Positions 37,749-48,840 of a stretch of 64,000 nucleotides of DNA are shown piece after piece. The stretch's first letter is position 1. Every line of letters starts with the position of its first letter. Below the pieces are notes generated by a model. The model did no database searches. It saw only the letters and a list, made by a program, of their open reading frames with translations, and had not been told where the DNA came from. This DNA comes from Streptomyces sp. TSRI0281 (GTDB lineage: Bacteria; Actinomycetota; Actinomycetes; Streptomycetales; Streptomycetaceae), in assembly GCF_001905125.1 (NCBI RefSeq), contig NZ_LWLE01000038.1:337489-401488 (forward strand), read 5' to 3'. The position numbers and the translations under genes were made by a program.

Positions 37749-38756
37749 ATGATGCGCCACCTCATCTCGGCCGCCGATCTCACCCGCGACGACGCCGTCC
37801 TGATCCTCGACACCGCCGAGGAGATGGCCCGGGTCGCGGACCGGCCGATCAAGAAGCTTCCGACCCTGCGCGGCCGTACCGTCGTCAACCTCTTCTTCGA
37901 GGACTCGACGCGTACCCGCATCTCCTTCGAGGCCGCCGCCAAGCGCCTCTCCGCCGACGTCATCAACTTCTCCGCGAAGGGCTCGTCCGTCTCCAAGGGC
38001 GAGTCGCTCAAGGACACCGCCCTGACCCTGGAGGCGATGGGCGCGGACGCCGTCGTCATCCGGCACGGCGCCTCCGGCGCGCCGTACCGGCTCGCCACCT
38101 CCGGCTGGATCGACGGCGCCGTCGTCAACGCCGGTGACGGCACCCACGAGCACCCCACCCAGGCGCTCCTGGACGCCTTCACCATGCGCCGCCGGCTGGT
38201 CGGCGCCGACAGCGGCCTGGGCGGCGACCTCGAAGGCCGCCGGATCACCGTCGTCGGCGACATCCTGCACAGCCGGGTCGCCCGCTCCAACGTCCACCTG
38301 CTCACCACCCTCGGCGCGCACGTCACTCTGGTGGCCCCGCCGACCCTGGTGCCGGTCGGCGTGGAGGCATGGCCCTGCGACGTCAGCTACAGCCTGGACA
38401 AGGTGCTGCCGGACTCCGACGCGGTGATGATGCTGCGTGTGCAGCGTGAGCGGATGAACGCCGCGTACTTCCCGACCGAGCGCGAGTACTCCCGCCGCTA
38501 CGGCCTGGACGGCGAGCGCATGGCGAAGATGCCCGGCCACGCCATCGTCATGCACCCCGGCCCCATGGTCCGCGGCATGGAGATCACCGCCGAGGTCGCC
38601 GACTCCGACCGCTGCACGGTCGTCGAGCAGGTCGCCAACGGGGTCTCGATCCGCATGGCCGTCCTGTACCTGCTGCTCGGCGGTTCCGGGACGGCAACGC
38701 CGTCCGCCGCCCCCGCCGCCAGTTCCGCCCGTACCGAGGAGAACACGAAACCATGA
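37749..38756 (+). CDS. pyrB: aspartate carbamoyltransferase catalytic subunit
   Basis: PyrB joins carbamoyl phosphate and aspartate, the second step of UMP synthesis. The 335-residue protein has the carbamoyl phosphate loop FFEDSTRTRISFE, KGSSVSKGESLKDT and the DGTHEHPTQALLDAFT segment. The C-terminal 18 residues are Ala/Ser/Thr-rich and variable. The start is ATG 37749 or the next ATG at 37752. The stop overlaps the pyrC start (ATGA). No regulatory PyrI subunit is present, as is normal in actinobacteria. Confidence 0.97.
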   Translation: MMRHLISAADLTRDDAVLILDTAEEMARVADRPIKKLPTLRGRTVVNLFFEDSTRTRISFEAAAKRLSADVINFSAKGSSVSKGESLKDTALTLEAMGADAVVIRHGASGAPYRLATSGWIDGAVVNAGDGTHEHPTQALLDAFTMRRRLVGADSGLGGDLEGRRITVVGDILHSRVARSNVHLLTTLGAHVTLVAPPTLVPVGVEAWPCDVSYSLDKVLPDSDAVMMLRVQRERMNAAYFPTEREYSRRYGLDGERMAKMPGHAIVMHPGPMVRGMEITAEVADSDRCTVVEQVANGVSIRMAVLYLLLGGSGTATPSAAPAASSARTEENTKP

Positions 38757-40039
38757 GCAAGATCCTTATCCGCGGCGCGAAGATCCTCGGCGGCGAGCCG
38801 CAGGACGTCCTGATCGACGGCGAGACCATCGAACGCGTCGGCACCGGCATCGAGGCCGGGGACGCCACGGTCGTCGAGGCGGCGGGCCGGATCCTGCTGC
38901 CCGGCCTGGTCGACCTGCACACCCATCTGCGCGAGCCCGGCCGCGAGGACTCCGAGACCGTCCTGACCGGCACCAAGGCCGCCGCGGTCGGCGGCTTCAC
39001 CGCCGTGCACGCCATGGCCAACACCTTCCCGGTCGCCGACACCGCAGGCGTCGTCGAGCAGGTCTGGCGGCTCGGCAAGGAGTCCGGCTACTGCGACGTG
39101 CAGCCCATCGGGGCCGTCACCGTCGGCCTGGAGGGCAAGCAGCTCGCCGAGCTCGGCGCGATGCACGACTCCGCCGCCGGAGTGAAGGTCTTCTCCGACG
39201 ACGGCAAGTGCGTCGACGACGCCGTGATCATGCGCCGCGCCCTGGAGTACGTGAAGGCGTTCGACGGAGTCGTCGCCCAGCACGCCCAGGAGCCCCGCCT
39301 CACCGAGGGCGCCCAGATGAACGAGGGCATCGTCTCGGCCGAGCTGGGTCTCGGCGGCTGGCCCGCCGTCGCCGAGGAGTCGATCATCGCCCGCGATGTC
39401 CTCCTCGCCGCCCATGTCGGCTCCCGGGTGCACATCTGCCACCTCTCGACCGCCGGCTCCGTGGAGATCGTGCGCTGGGCCAAGTCCAAGGGCTGGAACG
39501 TCACCGCCGAGGTCACTCCGCACCACCTGCTCCTCACCGACGAGCTGGTCCGTTCCTACAACCCCGTCTACAAGGTGAACCCGCCGCTGCGCACCGAGGC
39601 CGACGTCATGGCCCTGCGCGAGGCACTCGCCGACGGCACCATCGACTGCGTCGCCACCGACCACGCCCCGCACCCGCACGAGGACAAGGACTGCGAGTGG
39701 GCCGCGGCCGCCATGGGCATGGTGGGCCTGGAGACCGCGCTCTCCGTCGTCCAGCAGACGATGGTGGACACCGGCCTCATCGACTGGGCGGGCGTCGCCG
39801 ACCGGATGTCCACGCGCCCCGCGGCCATCGGCCGCCTCGAAGGACACGGCCGCCCCGTCTCGGCGGGTGAGCCCGCCAACCTCACCCTGGTCGATCCGGC
39901 ATACCGTGGGGTCGTGGACCCCGCAGGCTTCGCGTCCCGCAGCCGCAACACTCCGTACGAGGGTCGCGAGCTGCCGGGCCGTGTCACCCACACCTTCCTG
40001 CGGGGCCGTGCCACGGTCGTCGACGGGAAGCTCGCGTGA
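38753..40039 (+). CDS. pyrC: dihydroorotase
   Basis: PyrC cyclises carbamoyl aspartate to dihydroorotate. The 428-residue protein is a class I amidohydrolase with the zinc site DLHTHLREPG, a following metal-ligand region near KVFSDDGKC (position normally near the bridging lysine/aspartate), the HICHLST histidine and the catalytic CVATDHAPH motif. The start overlaps pyrB by four bases, and the stop overlaps the next gene's GTG (GTGA). Confidence 0.97.
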   Translation: MSKILIRGAKILGGEPQDVLIDGETIERVGTGIEAGDATVVEAAGRILLPGLVDLHTHLREPGREDSETVLTGTKAAAVGGFTAVHAMANTFPVADTAGVVEQVWRLGKESGYCDVQPIGAVTVGLEGKQLAELGAMHDSAAGVKVFSDDGKCVDDAVIMRRALEYVKAFDGVVAQHAQEPRLTEGAQMNEGIVSAELGLGGWPAVAEESIIARDVLLAAHVGSRVHICHLSTAGSVEIVRWAKSKGWNVTAEVTPHHLLLTDELVRSYNPVYKVNPPLRTEADVMALREALADGTIDCVATDHAPHPHEDKDCEWAAAAMGMVGLETALSVVQQTMVDTGLIDWAGVADRMSTRPAAIGRLEGHGRPVSAGEPANLTLVDPAYRGVVDPAGFASRSRNTPYEGRELPGRVTHTFLRGRATVVDGKLA

Positions 40040-40614
40040 CAACACTCACCCCCCTGTACCAGCTGGCCGCCGAACAGAAGTCGGCCGAAGTGACCGACTG
40101 GTCCGCCCGCGTCAGCTGGGTCCTCGGACTGCTCGTCCTGGTCGCCTTCGTCTACTGGCTGATGCGCCAGGGCTGGAAGTGGCGCGCCACCCTCCAGTCC
40201 GGCCTGCCGGAACTCGCGACCACCCCGGACGGCTTCGCGGACGACGAGCCGCTGCTGACCCTCACCGGCCGCTACCACGCCTCGACGACCGCCGGGCAGT
40301 GGCTCGACCGGATCGTCGCGCACGGCCTGGGCACCCGCAGCAGGGTCGAGCTCACGCTCACCGCGAGGGGCCTGGACGTCGTACGCCCCGGCGCGGCCGG
40401 ATTCTTCGTCCCGGCCGCCGCCCTGCGCGAGGCCCGCCTCGACAAGGCGCTCGCGGGCAAGGTCCTCCCCGAGGGCGGCCTGCTGATCATCACCTGGGCG
40501 CACGGCGACCAGCTGATCGACTCGGGATTCCGCTCCGACCACGCGGCCGGACACCAGGCCTGGGCGGACGCCGTCAACCACCTCACCAGCACTACGGAAG
40601 GCACCGCACGATGA
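40036..40614 (+). CDS. single-span membrane protein of the pyr operon (PH-like domain)
   Basis: The 192-residue protein has one membrane helix (about residues 27-44, WVLGLLVLVAFVYWLM) and a soluble C-terminal domain (about 65-185) predicted by pattern to be beta-rich and PH-like (LTLTGRYHASTTAGQWLDRI, VELTLTARGLDVVRPGAAGFFVP). A similar gene sits between pyrC and carA in mycobacteria. Its function is unknown. It overlaps both neighbours by four bases, so it is translated as a fixed member of the operon. It may tether or regulate the pathway enzymes at the membrane; that is speculation. Confidence 0.85.
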   Translation: MTTLTPLYQLAAEQKSAEVTDWSARVSWVLGLLVLVAFVYWLMRQGWKWRATLQSGLPELATTPDGFADDEPLLTLTGRYHASTTAGQWLDRIVAHGLGTRSRVELTLTARGLDVVRPGAAGFFVPAAALREARLDKALAGKVLPEGGLLIITWAHGDQLIDSGFRSDHAAGHQAWADAVNHLTSTTEGTAR

Positions 40615-41760
40615 CGATCTCCCACCCGGGGAACGCCTCGAAGAGGGCAGCGGCGTCCCCCGCCGTACTCGTCCTGGAGGACGGCCGCTCCTTCCGCGGC
40701 CGCGCCTACGGCGCCGTCGGGGAGACCTTCGGCGAGGCGGTGTTCTCCACCGGCATGACCGGCTACCAGGAGACGCTGACCGACCCCTCGTACCACCGCC
40801 AGGTCGTCGTGATGACCGCCCCGCACGTCGGCAACACCGGTGTGAACGACGAGGACCCCGAGTCGCAGCGGATCTGGGTCTCCGGATACGTCGTACGCGA
40901 CCCTGCCCGGGTGCCCTCCAACTGGCGCTCGCGGCGCTCGCTCGACGAGGAGCTGGAGCGCCAGGGCGTCGTCGGCATCAGCGGCATCGACACCCGCGCG
41001 CTCACCCGCCACCTGCGCGAGCGCGGCGCCATGCGCGTCGGCATCTTCTCCGGGAACGCCATCGCCGACGAGGGCATGCTCCTCGCCAAGGTGCGCCAGG
41101 CCCCCGAGATGAGCGGCGCCGACCTCTCCGCCGAGGTCGCGACCAAGGAGGCGTACGTCGTCCCCGCGATCGGCACCAAGAAGTTCACCGTCGCCGCGAT
41201 CGACCTCGGCATCAAGGGCATGACCCCGCACCGCATGGCCGAGCGCGGCATCGAGGTGCACGTCCTGCCCGCCACCGCCACCCTGGAGGAGGTGTACGCG
41301 GTGAAGCCCGACGGCGTCTTCTTCTCCAACGGCCCCGGCGACCCGTCCACCGCCGAGCACCCCGTCGCCGTCATGCGCGGCGTCCTGGAGCGGCGGACCC
41401 CGCTCTTCGGCATCTGCTTCGGCAACCAGATCCTGGGCCGCGCCCTCGGCTTCGGCACCTACAAGCTGAAGTACGGCCACCGCGGCATCAACCAGCCCGT
41501 GCAGGACCGCACGACCGGCAAGGTCGAGGTCACCGCGCACAACCACGGCTTCGCCGTCGACGCCCCGCTCGACAAGGTGTCCGACACCGAGTTCGGCCGC
41601 GCCGAGGTCTCCCACGTCTGCCTGAACGACCAGGTCGTCGAGGGGCTCCAGCTCCTGGACCGGCCGGCCTTCAGCGTCCAGTACCACCCCGAAGCCGCCG
41701 CGGGCCCGCACGACGCCGCGTACCTCTTCGACCGTTTCGTTTCCCTGATGGAGGGCCAGC

Positions 41761-41768
<8 letters not shown>
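40611..41768 (+). CDS. carA: carbamoyl phosphate synthase small (glutaminase) subunit
   Basis: CarA releases ammonia from glutamine for CarB. The 385-residue protein has the N-terminal CPSase domain (VLVLEDGRSFRGRAYGA... GYQETLTDPSY) and a class I amidotransferase domain with Cys269 in GICFGNQ, and His359 and Glu361 in YHPEA. ATG 40611 overlaps the preceding stop. Its end overlaps the carB start by eight bases. Carbamoyl phosphate from CarAB also feeds arginine synthesis. Confidence 0.97.
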
Positions 41769-45069
<3,301 letters not shown>

Positions 45070-45077
45070 CAGCCGGC

Positions 45078-45105
45078 AGGGGGACACCGGAAACGGTGTC
45101 CCCCT
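45078..45105 (+). terminator. GAAA-loop hairpin between carB and pyrD
   Basis: A perfect 12-base stem (45078-45089 with 45094-45105) carries a GAAA tetraloop just nine bases after carB. It looks like a terminator or attenuator inside the pyr cluster. The 116-base gap here is the largest after pyrR-pyrB in the operon. Confidence 0.65.
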
Positions 45106-45185
45106 CTCTGTGAGCCCCGCTCTCCGTGAGCCCCCGCCGAGCACCGTCGGCACGCCGAGCACCTGAGCACATCGAGGACACCCAG

Positions 45186-46295
45186 ATGTACAAGTTCTTC
45201 TTCCAGCTGGTCTTCAAGCGGATGGACCCGGAGCAGGCGCACCACCTGGCCTTCCGCTGGATCCGCCTCGCCGCCCGCATCCCCGTACTGCGCACCTTCG
45301 TCGCCGCCGCGCTCGCCCCGCGCCACAGGGAGCTGCGCACCGAGGCCCTCGGACTGCGGATGCACGGCCCCTTCGGGCTCGCCGCGGGCTTCGACAAGAA
45401 CGCCGTCGCGATCGACGGCATGTCGATGCTCGGCTTCGACCACATCGAGATCGGTACGGTCACCGGCGAACCGCAGCCCGGCAACCCCAAGAAGCGGCTC
45501 TTCCGCCTCGTCGCGGACCGCGCGCTGATCAACCGCATGGGCTTCAACAACGAGGGCTCCGCCACCGTGGCCGAGCGCCTCGCCGCCCGCAACCCGGTCT
45601 TCCGGACCACGGTCGGCGTCAACATCGGCAAGACCAAGGTGGTCCCCGAGGCCGAGGCGGTCGCCGACTACGTGAAGTCCACCGAGCGCCTCGCCGCGCA
45701 CGCCGACTACCTCGTGGTGAACGTCTCCTCGCCCAACACGCCCGGCCTGCGCAACCTCCAGGCCACCGAGGCGCTGCGCCCGCTGCTCTCCGCGGTGCGC
45801 GAGGCCGCCGACCGCACGGTCACCGGCCGCCGGGTCCCGCTGCTCGTCAAGATCGCCCCGGACCTCGCGGACGAGGACGTCGACGCGGTCGCCGACCTCG
45901 CGGTCGAGCTCGGCCTGGACGGCATCATCGCCACCAACACCACGATCGCCCGAGACGGCCTCGGCCTGAAGTCCTCGCCCTCCCTGGTCAAGGAGGCGGG
46001 CGGGCTCTCCGGGGCACCCCTCAAGGAGCGCTCCCTGGAGGTCCTGAGCCGCCTGTACGCCCGTGTGGGCGACGAGATCACCCTCGTGGGCGTCGGGGGC
46101 ATCGAGAACGCCGAGGACGCCTGGCAGCGCATCCTGGCCGGCGCCACGCTCGTGCAGGGCTACAGCGCCTTCATCTACGAGGGCCCGTTCTACGCCCGCG
46201 CCATCCACAAGGGGCTGGCCGCACGCCTGGCCGCCTCCCCGTACGCCACGCTCGCCGATGCCGTCGGCGCCGAGACCCGGAAGGTGTCGCAGTGA
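45186..46295 (+). CDS. pyrD: dihydroorotate dehydrogenase (quinone), class 2
   Basis: PyrD oxidises dihydroorotate to orotate and passes electrons to membrane quinones. The 369-residue length, N-terminal amphipathic helices (MYKFFFQLVFKRMDPEQAHHLAF) and the catalytic serine in VNVSSPNTPGLRNLQ mark class 2, membrane-associated enzymes. The FMN-binding regions AAGFDKNA and GVGGIENAEDA are clear. ATG 45186 is chosen over an upstream in-frame start because it begins the conserved amphipathic helix. The stop overlaps the pyrF start. Confidence 0.96.
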   Translation: MYKFFFQLVFKRMDPEQAHHLAFRWIRLAARIPVLRTFVAAALAPRHRELRTEALGLRMHGPFGLAAGFDKNAVAIDGMSMLGFDHIEIGTVTGEPQPGNPKKRLFRLVADRALINRMGFNNEGSATVAERLAARNPVFRTTVGVNIGKTKVVPEAEAVADYVKSTERLAAHADYLVVNVSSPNTPGLRNLQATEALRPLLSAVREAADRTVTGRRVPLLVKIAPDLADEDVDAVADLAVELGLDGIIATNTTIARDGLGLKSSPSLVKEAGGLSGAPLKERSLEVLSRLYARVGDEITLVGVGGIENAEDAWQRILAGATLVQGYSAFIYEGPFYARAIHKGLAARLAASPYATLADAVGAETRKVSQ

Positions 46296-47131
46296 CCCCC
46301 GAACCCTTCGGCGCACGCCTGCGCCACGCCATGGACACCCGCGGGCCGCTCTGCGTCGGCATCGACCCGCACGCCTCGCTGCTCACCTCCTGGGGCCTGA
46401 GCGACGACATCGCGGGCCTGGAACGCTTCACCCGTACGGTCGTGGAGGCCCTGGCCGACCGGGTCGCCGTGCTCAAGCCGCAGTCCGCGTTCTTCGAGCG
46501 GTTCGGCTCGCGCGGGATCGCCGTGCTGGAGAAGGCCGTCGCCGAGGCGCGGGCGGCCGGCGCGCTGGTCCTGATGGACGCCAAGCGCGGCGACATCGGC
46601 TCCACGATGGGCGCCTACGCGGCGACCTACCTGGACAAGGACTCGCCGCTGTTCTCGGACGCGGTCACCGTCTCGCCCTATCTCGGCTTCGGTTCGCTGC
46701 GTCCGGCGCTGGACGCGGCAGCGGTCTCCGGCACAGGGGTCTTCGTGCTCGCCCTCACCTCCAACCCGGAGGGTGCCCAGGTGCAGCGGGCCACCGCGGC
46801 CGACGGCCGTTCGCTCGCCCAGCTGATGCTCGACCACATGGCCGCGGAGAACGAGGGCGTCACGCCGCTCGGCTCTGTCGGCGCGGTGGTCGGTGCCACG
46901 CTCGGCGACGCGGGGGTGAATCTGGCCATCAACGGCCCGCTGCTCGCCCCCGGCATCGGCGCCCAGGGCGCGACCCCCGCCGATCTGCCGGCGGTGTTCG
47001 GCGACGCGGTGGGCAATGTGGTGCCCAGCGTGAGCCGGGGCGTGCTGCGCCACGGTCCGGACGCGTCAGGGCTGCGCGAAGCGGCCGAACGGTTCGCGGA
47101 CGAGGTCCGCGAGGCCGTGGCCGGGAGCTGA
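46292..47131 (+). CDS. pyrF: orotidine 5'-phosphate decarboxylase (type 2)
   Basis: PyrF makes UMP from OMP, the last step of the pathway. The 279-residue protein is the longer, mycobacterial-type form with the active-site motif DAKRGDIGSTM and the phosphate-binding region near the C-terminus (PGIGAQGAT). GTG 46292 overlaps pyrD by four bases. A hairpin with a short T tract 66 bases after the stop ends the operon. The orotate phosphoribosyltransferase gene pyrE is not in this window. Confidence 0.95.
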   Translation: MTPEPFGARLRHAMDTRGPLCVGIDPHASLLTSWGLSDDIAGLERFTRTVVEALADRVAVLKPQSAFFERFGSRGIAVLEKAVAEARAAGALVLMDAKRGDIGSTMGAYAATYLDKDSPLFSDAVTVSPYLGFGSLRPALDAAAVSGTGVFVLALTSNPEGAQVQRATAADGRSLAQLMLDHMAAENEGVTPLGSVGAVVGATLGDAGVNLAINGPLLAPGIGAQGATPADLPAVFGDAVGNVVPSVSRGVLRHGPDASGLREAAERFADEVREAVAGS

Positions 47132-47196
47132 CCCTGACACGTTTGCAGCGTGTTGACGAATTCCTGACCCGAAATCCCTGCCATTTCGCCGGAAAT

Positions 47197-47228
47197 GTCC
47201 TGGTCGGTTGAGGCTGACCAGGACTTTT
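47197..47228 (+). terminator. intrinsic terminator after pyrF
   Basis: A nine-base stem (47197-47205 with 47216-47224) is followed by TTTT. It is one of few hairpins here with a T tract. Confidence 0.7.
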
Positions 47229-47240
47229 CGTCCGTTCTCG

Positions 47241-47269
47241 CTGACTCAGACGGCCTTGGCCGCTAGTCT
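47241..47269 (+). promoter_or_regulatory. candidate promoter for the sIHF gene
   Basis: CTGACT (47241-47246) and TAGTCT (47264-47269), spaced 17 bases, fit a principal-sigma promoter moderately well. It would give a leader of about 100 bases before the start at 47378. Confidence 0.35.
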
Positions 47270-47377
47270 CCGTCGAGAGCCAACGAGCACAGGTTGTTTC
47301 GTTGCTCACCAGGTGTGGGGCGACTAGGTTCCTCACCGGTCCGTATCCGACAGATCGACATCCGAGGTGACGTAGGC

Positions 47378-47701
47378 GTGGCTCTTCCGCCCCTTACCCC
47401 TGAACAGCGCGCAGCCGCGCTCGAAAAGGCCGCCGCGGCTCGCCGGGAGCGGGCCGAGGTCAAGAATCGACTCAAGCACTCCGGTGCCTCGCTCCAAGAA
47501 GTCATCAAGCAGGGCCAGGAGAACGACGTCATCGGCAAGATGAAGGTCTCCGCACTCCTTGAATCCCTGCCGGGCGTGGGCAAGGTCCGCGCCAAGCAGA
47601 TCATGGAGCGTCTCGGGATCTCCGAGAGCCGCCGAGTCCGGGGTCTCGGCTCCAACCAGATCGCATCCCTGGAGCGTGAGTTCGGCGGCACCGCCGCCTG
47701 A
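47378..47701 (+). CDS. sihf: integration host factor of actinobacteria (sIHF/mIHF)
   Basis: This actinobacterial nucleoid-associated protein binds DNA without sequence preference, affects supercoiling and is needed for normal Streptomyces sporulation and antibiotic production. The 107-residue protein has a long N-terminal helix (TPEQRAAALEKAAAARRERAEVK) and a helix-turn-helix-like LPGVGKVRAK element (64-73), unrelated to E. coli IHF. GTG 47378 gives the known MALPPLTPEQ start. A nine-base hairpin follows its stop at once, between it and gmk. Confidence 0.96.
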   Translation: MALPPLTPEQRAAALEKAAAARRERAEVKNRLKHSGASLQEVIKQGQENDVIGKMKVSALLESLPGVGKVRAKQIMERLGISESRRVRGLGSNQIASLEREFGGTAA

Positions 47702-47702
47702 C

Positions 47703-47724
47703 GTTCTCAGGCACTCCTGAGAAC
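47703..47724 (+). terminator. hairpin between sIHF gene and gmk
   Basis: GTTCTCAGG (47703-47711) and CCTGAGAAC (47716-47724) form a perfect nine-base stem with a CACT loop. It may end the sIHF mRNA or stabilise its 3' end; gmk starts 16 bases later. Confidence 0.55.
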
Positions 47725-47739
47725 CTGGATAATCGCTCC

Positions 47740-48357
47740 ATGGCTGCAACATCCCGGGGGACGTCCCCCGTACCCCCGGACGTACGTCCGCGGCTGACCG
47801 TGCTCTCCGGCCCCTCGGGTGTCGGCAAGAGCACGGTCGTCGCTCATATGCGCAAGGTTCACCCCGAGGTATGGCTCTCCGTGTCGGCGACGACCCGTAG
47901 GCCACGCCCCGGGGAGAGCGACGGCGTCCACTACTTCTTCGTGGACGACGAGGAGTTCGACAAGCTCGTCGCCAACGGTGAACTGCTGGAGTGGGCCGAG
48001 TTCGCGGGCAACCGGTACGGCACGCCGCGCCGGGCCGTCCTCGACCGCCTGGAGGCAGGTGAGCCGGTCCTGCTGGAGATCGATCTCCAGGGGGCCCGGC
48101 TGGTCCGCCAGTCGATGGCCGACGCGCGCCTGGTCTTCCTGGCTCCGCCGAGCTGGGAAGAACTGGTGCGCCGGCTCACCGGCCGCGGCACCGAACCGCC
48201 CGAGGTCATCGAGCGCAGGCTCGCCGCCGCCAAGATCGAACTGGCCGCCGAGGCCGAGTTCGATACGACGCTGGTCAACACCTCCGTCGAGGATGTGGCC
48301 CGTGAGCTGCTAACCTTGATGTTGCAGGCTTCCGCCCACCGTGACAGCAGCGACTGA
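47740..48357 (+). CDS. gmk: guanylate kinase
   Basis: Gmk phosphorylates GMP to GDP. The 205-residue protein has the P-loop GPSGVGKST, the GMP-binding SATTRRPRPGE and VHYFFVDDEEF segments, and the lid region. It is a full-length enzyme. The sIHF-gmk-rpoZ-coaBC order is typical of actinobacteria. Start ATG 47740 follows the preceding hairpin closely and has no strong ribosome binding site. Confidence 0.96.
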   Translation: MAATSRGTSPVPPDVRPRLTVLSGPSGVGKSTVVAHMRKVHPEVWLSVSATTRRPRPGESDGVHYFFVDDEEFDKLVANGELLEWAEFAGNRYGTPRRAVLDRLEAGEPVLLEIDLQGARLVRQSMADARLVFLAPPSWEELVRRLTGRGTEPPEVIERRLAAAKIELAAEAEFDTTLVNTSVEDVARELLTLMLQASAHRDSSD

Positions 48358-48391
48358 ATCTCACGGAGCACCATCCGGCGGATGCTGCACT

Positions 48392-48409
48392 ATCAAAGAT
48401 TTCTTTGAT
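48392..48409. repeat. AT-rich palindrome upstream of rpoZ
   Basis: ATCAAAGA (48392-48399) and TCTTTGAT (48402-48409) are perfect inverted arms around TT, in a locally T-rich stretch between gmk and rpoZ. It could be an operator or a weak transcript hairpin. Its low GC is unusual for this genome. Confidence 0.45.
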
Positions 48410-48434
48410 CTTTACCCCCTTCGGAAGGCAGAGA

Positions 48435-48707
48435 GTGTCCTCTTCCATCACCACGCCCGAGGGCATCATCAACCCGCCGATTGATGAGCTCCTTGAGGCC
48501 ACCGACTCGAAGTACAGCCTTGTGATCTACGCCGCCAAGCGCGCGCGCCAGATCAACGCGTACTACTCGCAGCTCGGCGAAGGTCTCCTGGAGTACGTCG
48601 GTCCGCTCGTCGACACCCACGTGCACGAGAAGCCGCTCTCGATCGCGCTCCGCGAGATCAACGCGGGTCTGCTGACCTCCGAGCCCATCGAGGGCCCCGC
48701 GCAGTAG
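48435..48707 (+). CDS. rpoZ: RNA polymerase omega subunit
   Basis: Omega helps assemble RNA polymerase by folding beta-prime. The 90-residue protein has the conserved GIINPPIDELLEATDSKYSLVIYAAKRARQIN core in part and a typical C-terminus. GTG 48435 is chosen because GGAAGG (48423-48428) precedes it and it gives the family's usual MSSSITTPEG start. In Streptomyces loss of omega affects development. A 14-base perfect terminator hairpin follows. Confidence 0.95.
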   Translation: MSSSITTPEGIINPPIDELLEATDSKYSLVIYAAKRARQINAYYSQLGEGLLEYVGPLVDTHVHEKPLSIALREINAGLLTSEPIEGPAQ

Positions 48708-48725
48708 GCGGAAAAGCACCTTCAT

Positions 48726-48758
48726 CTCAGGCCCGGCGGGCATTCCGCCGGGCCTGAG
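48726..48758 (+). terminator. terminator after rpoZ
   Basis: A perfect 14-base stem (48726-48739 with 48745-48758) and five-base loop. coaBC begins 82 bases later. Confidence 0.75.
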
Positions 48759-48840
48759 GTGTGTCCCGGGGTCCCGTGCGGGCGGTCACCGACGGGTGAG
48801 GCAGCATGGGGTGACACGTAGCCGAGTGCGGGGAGACGCA

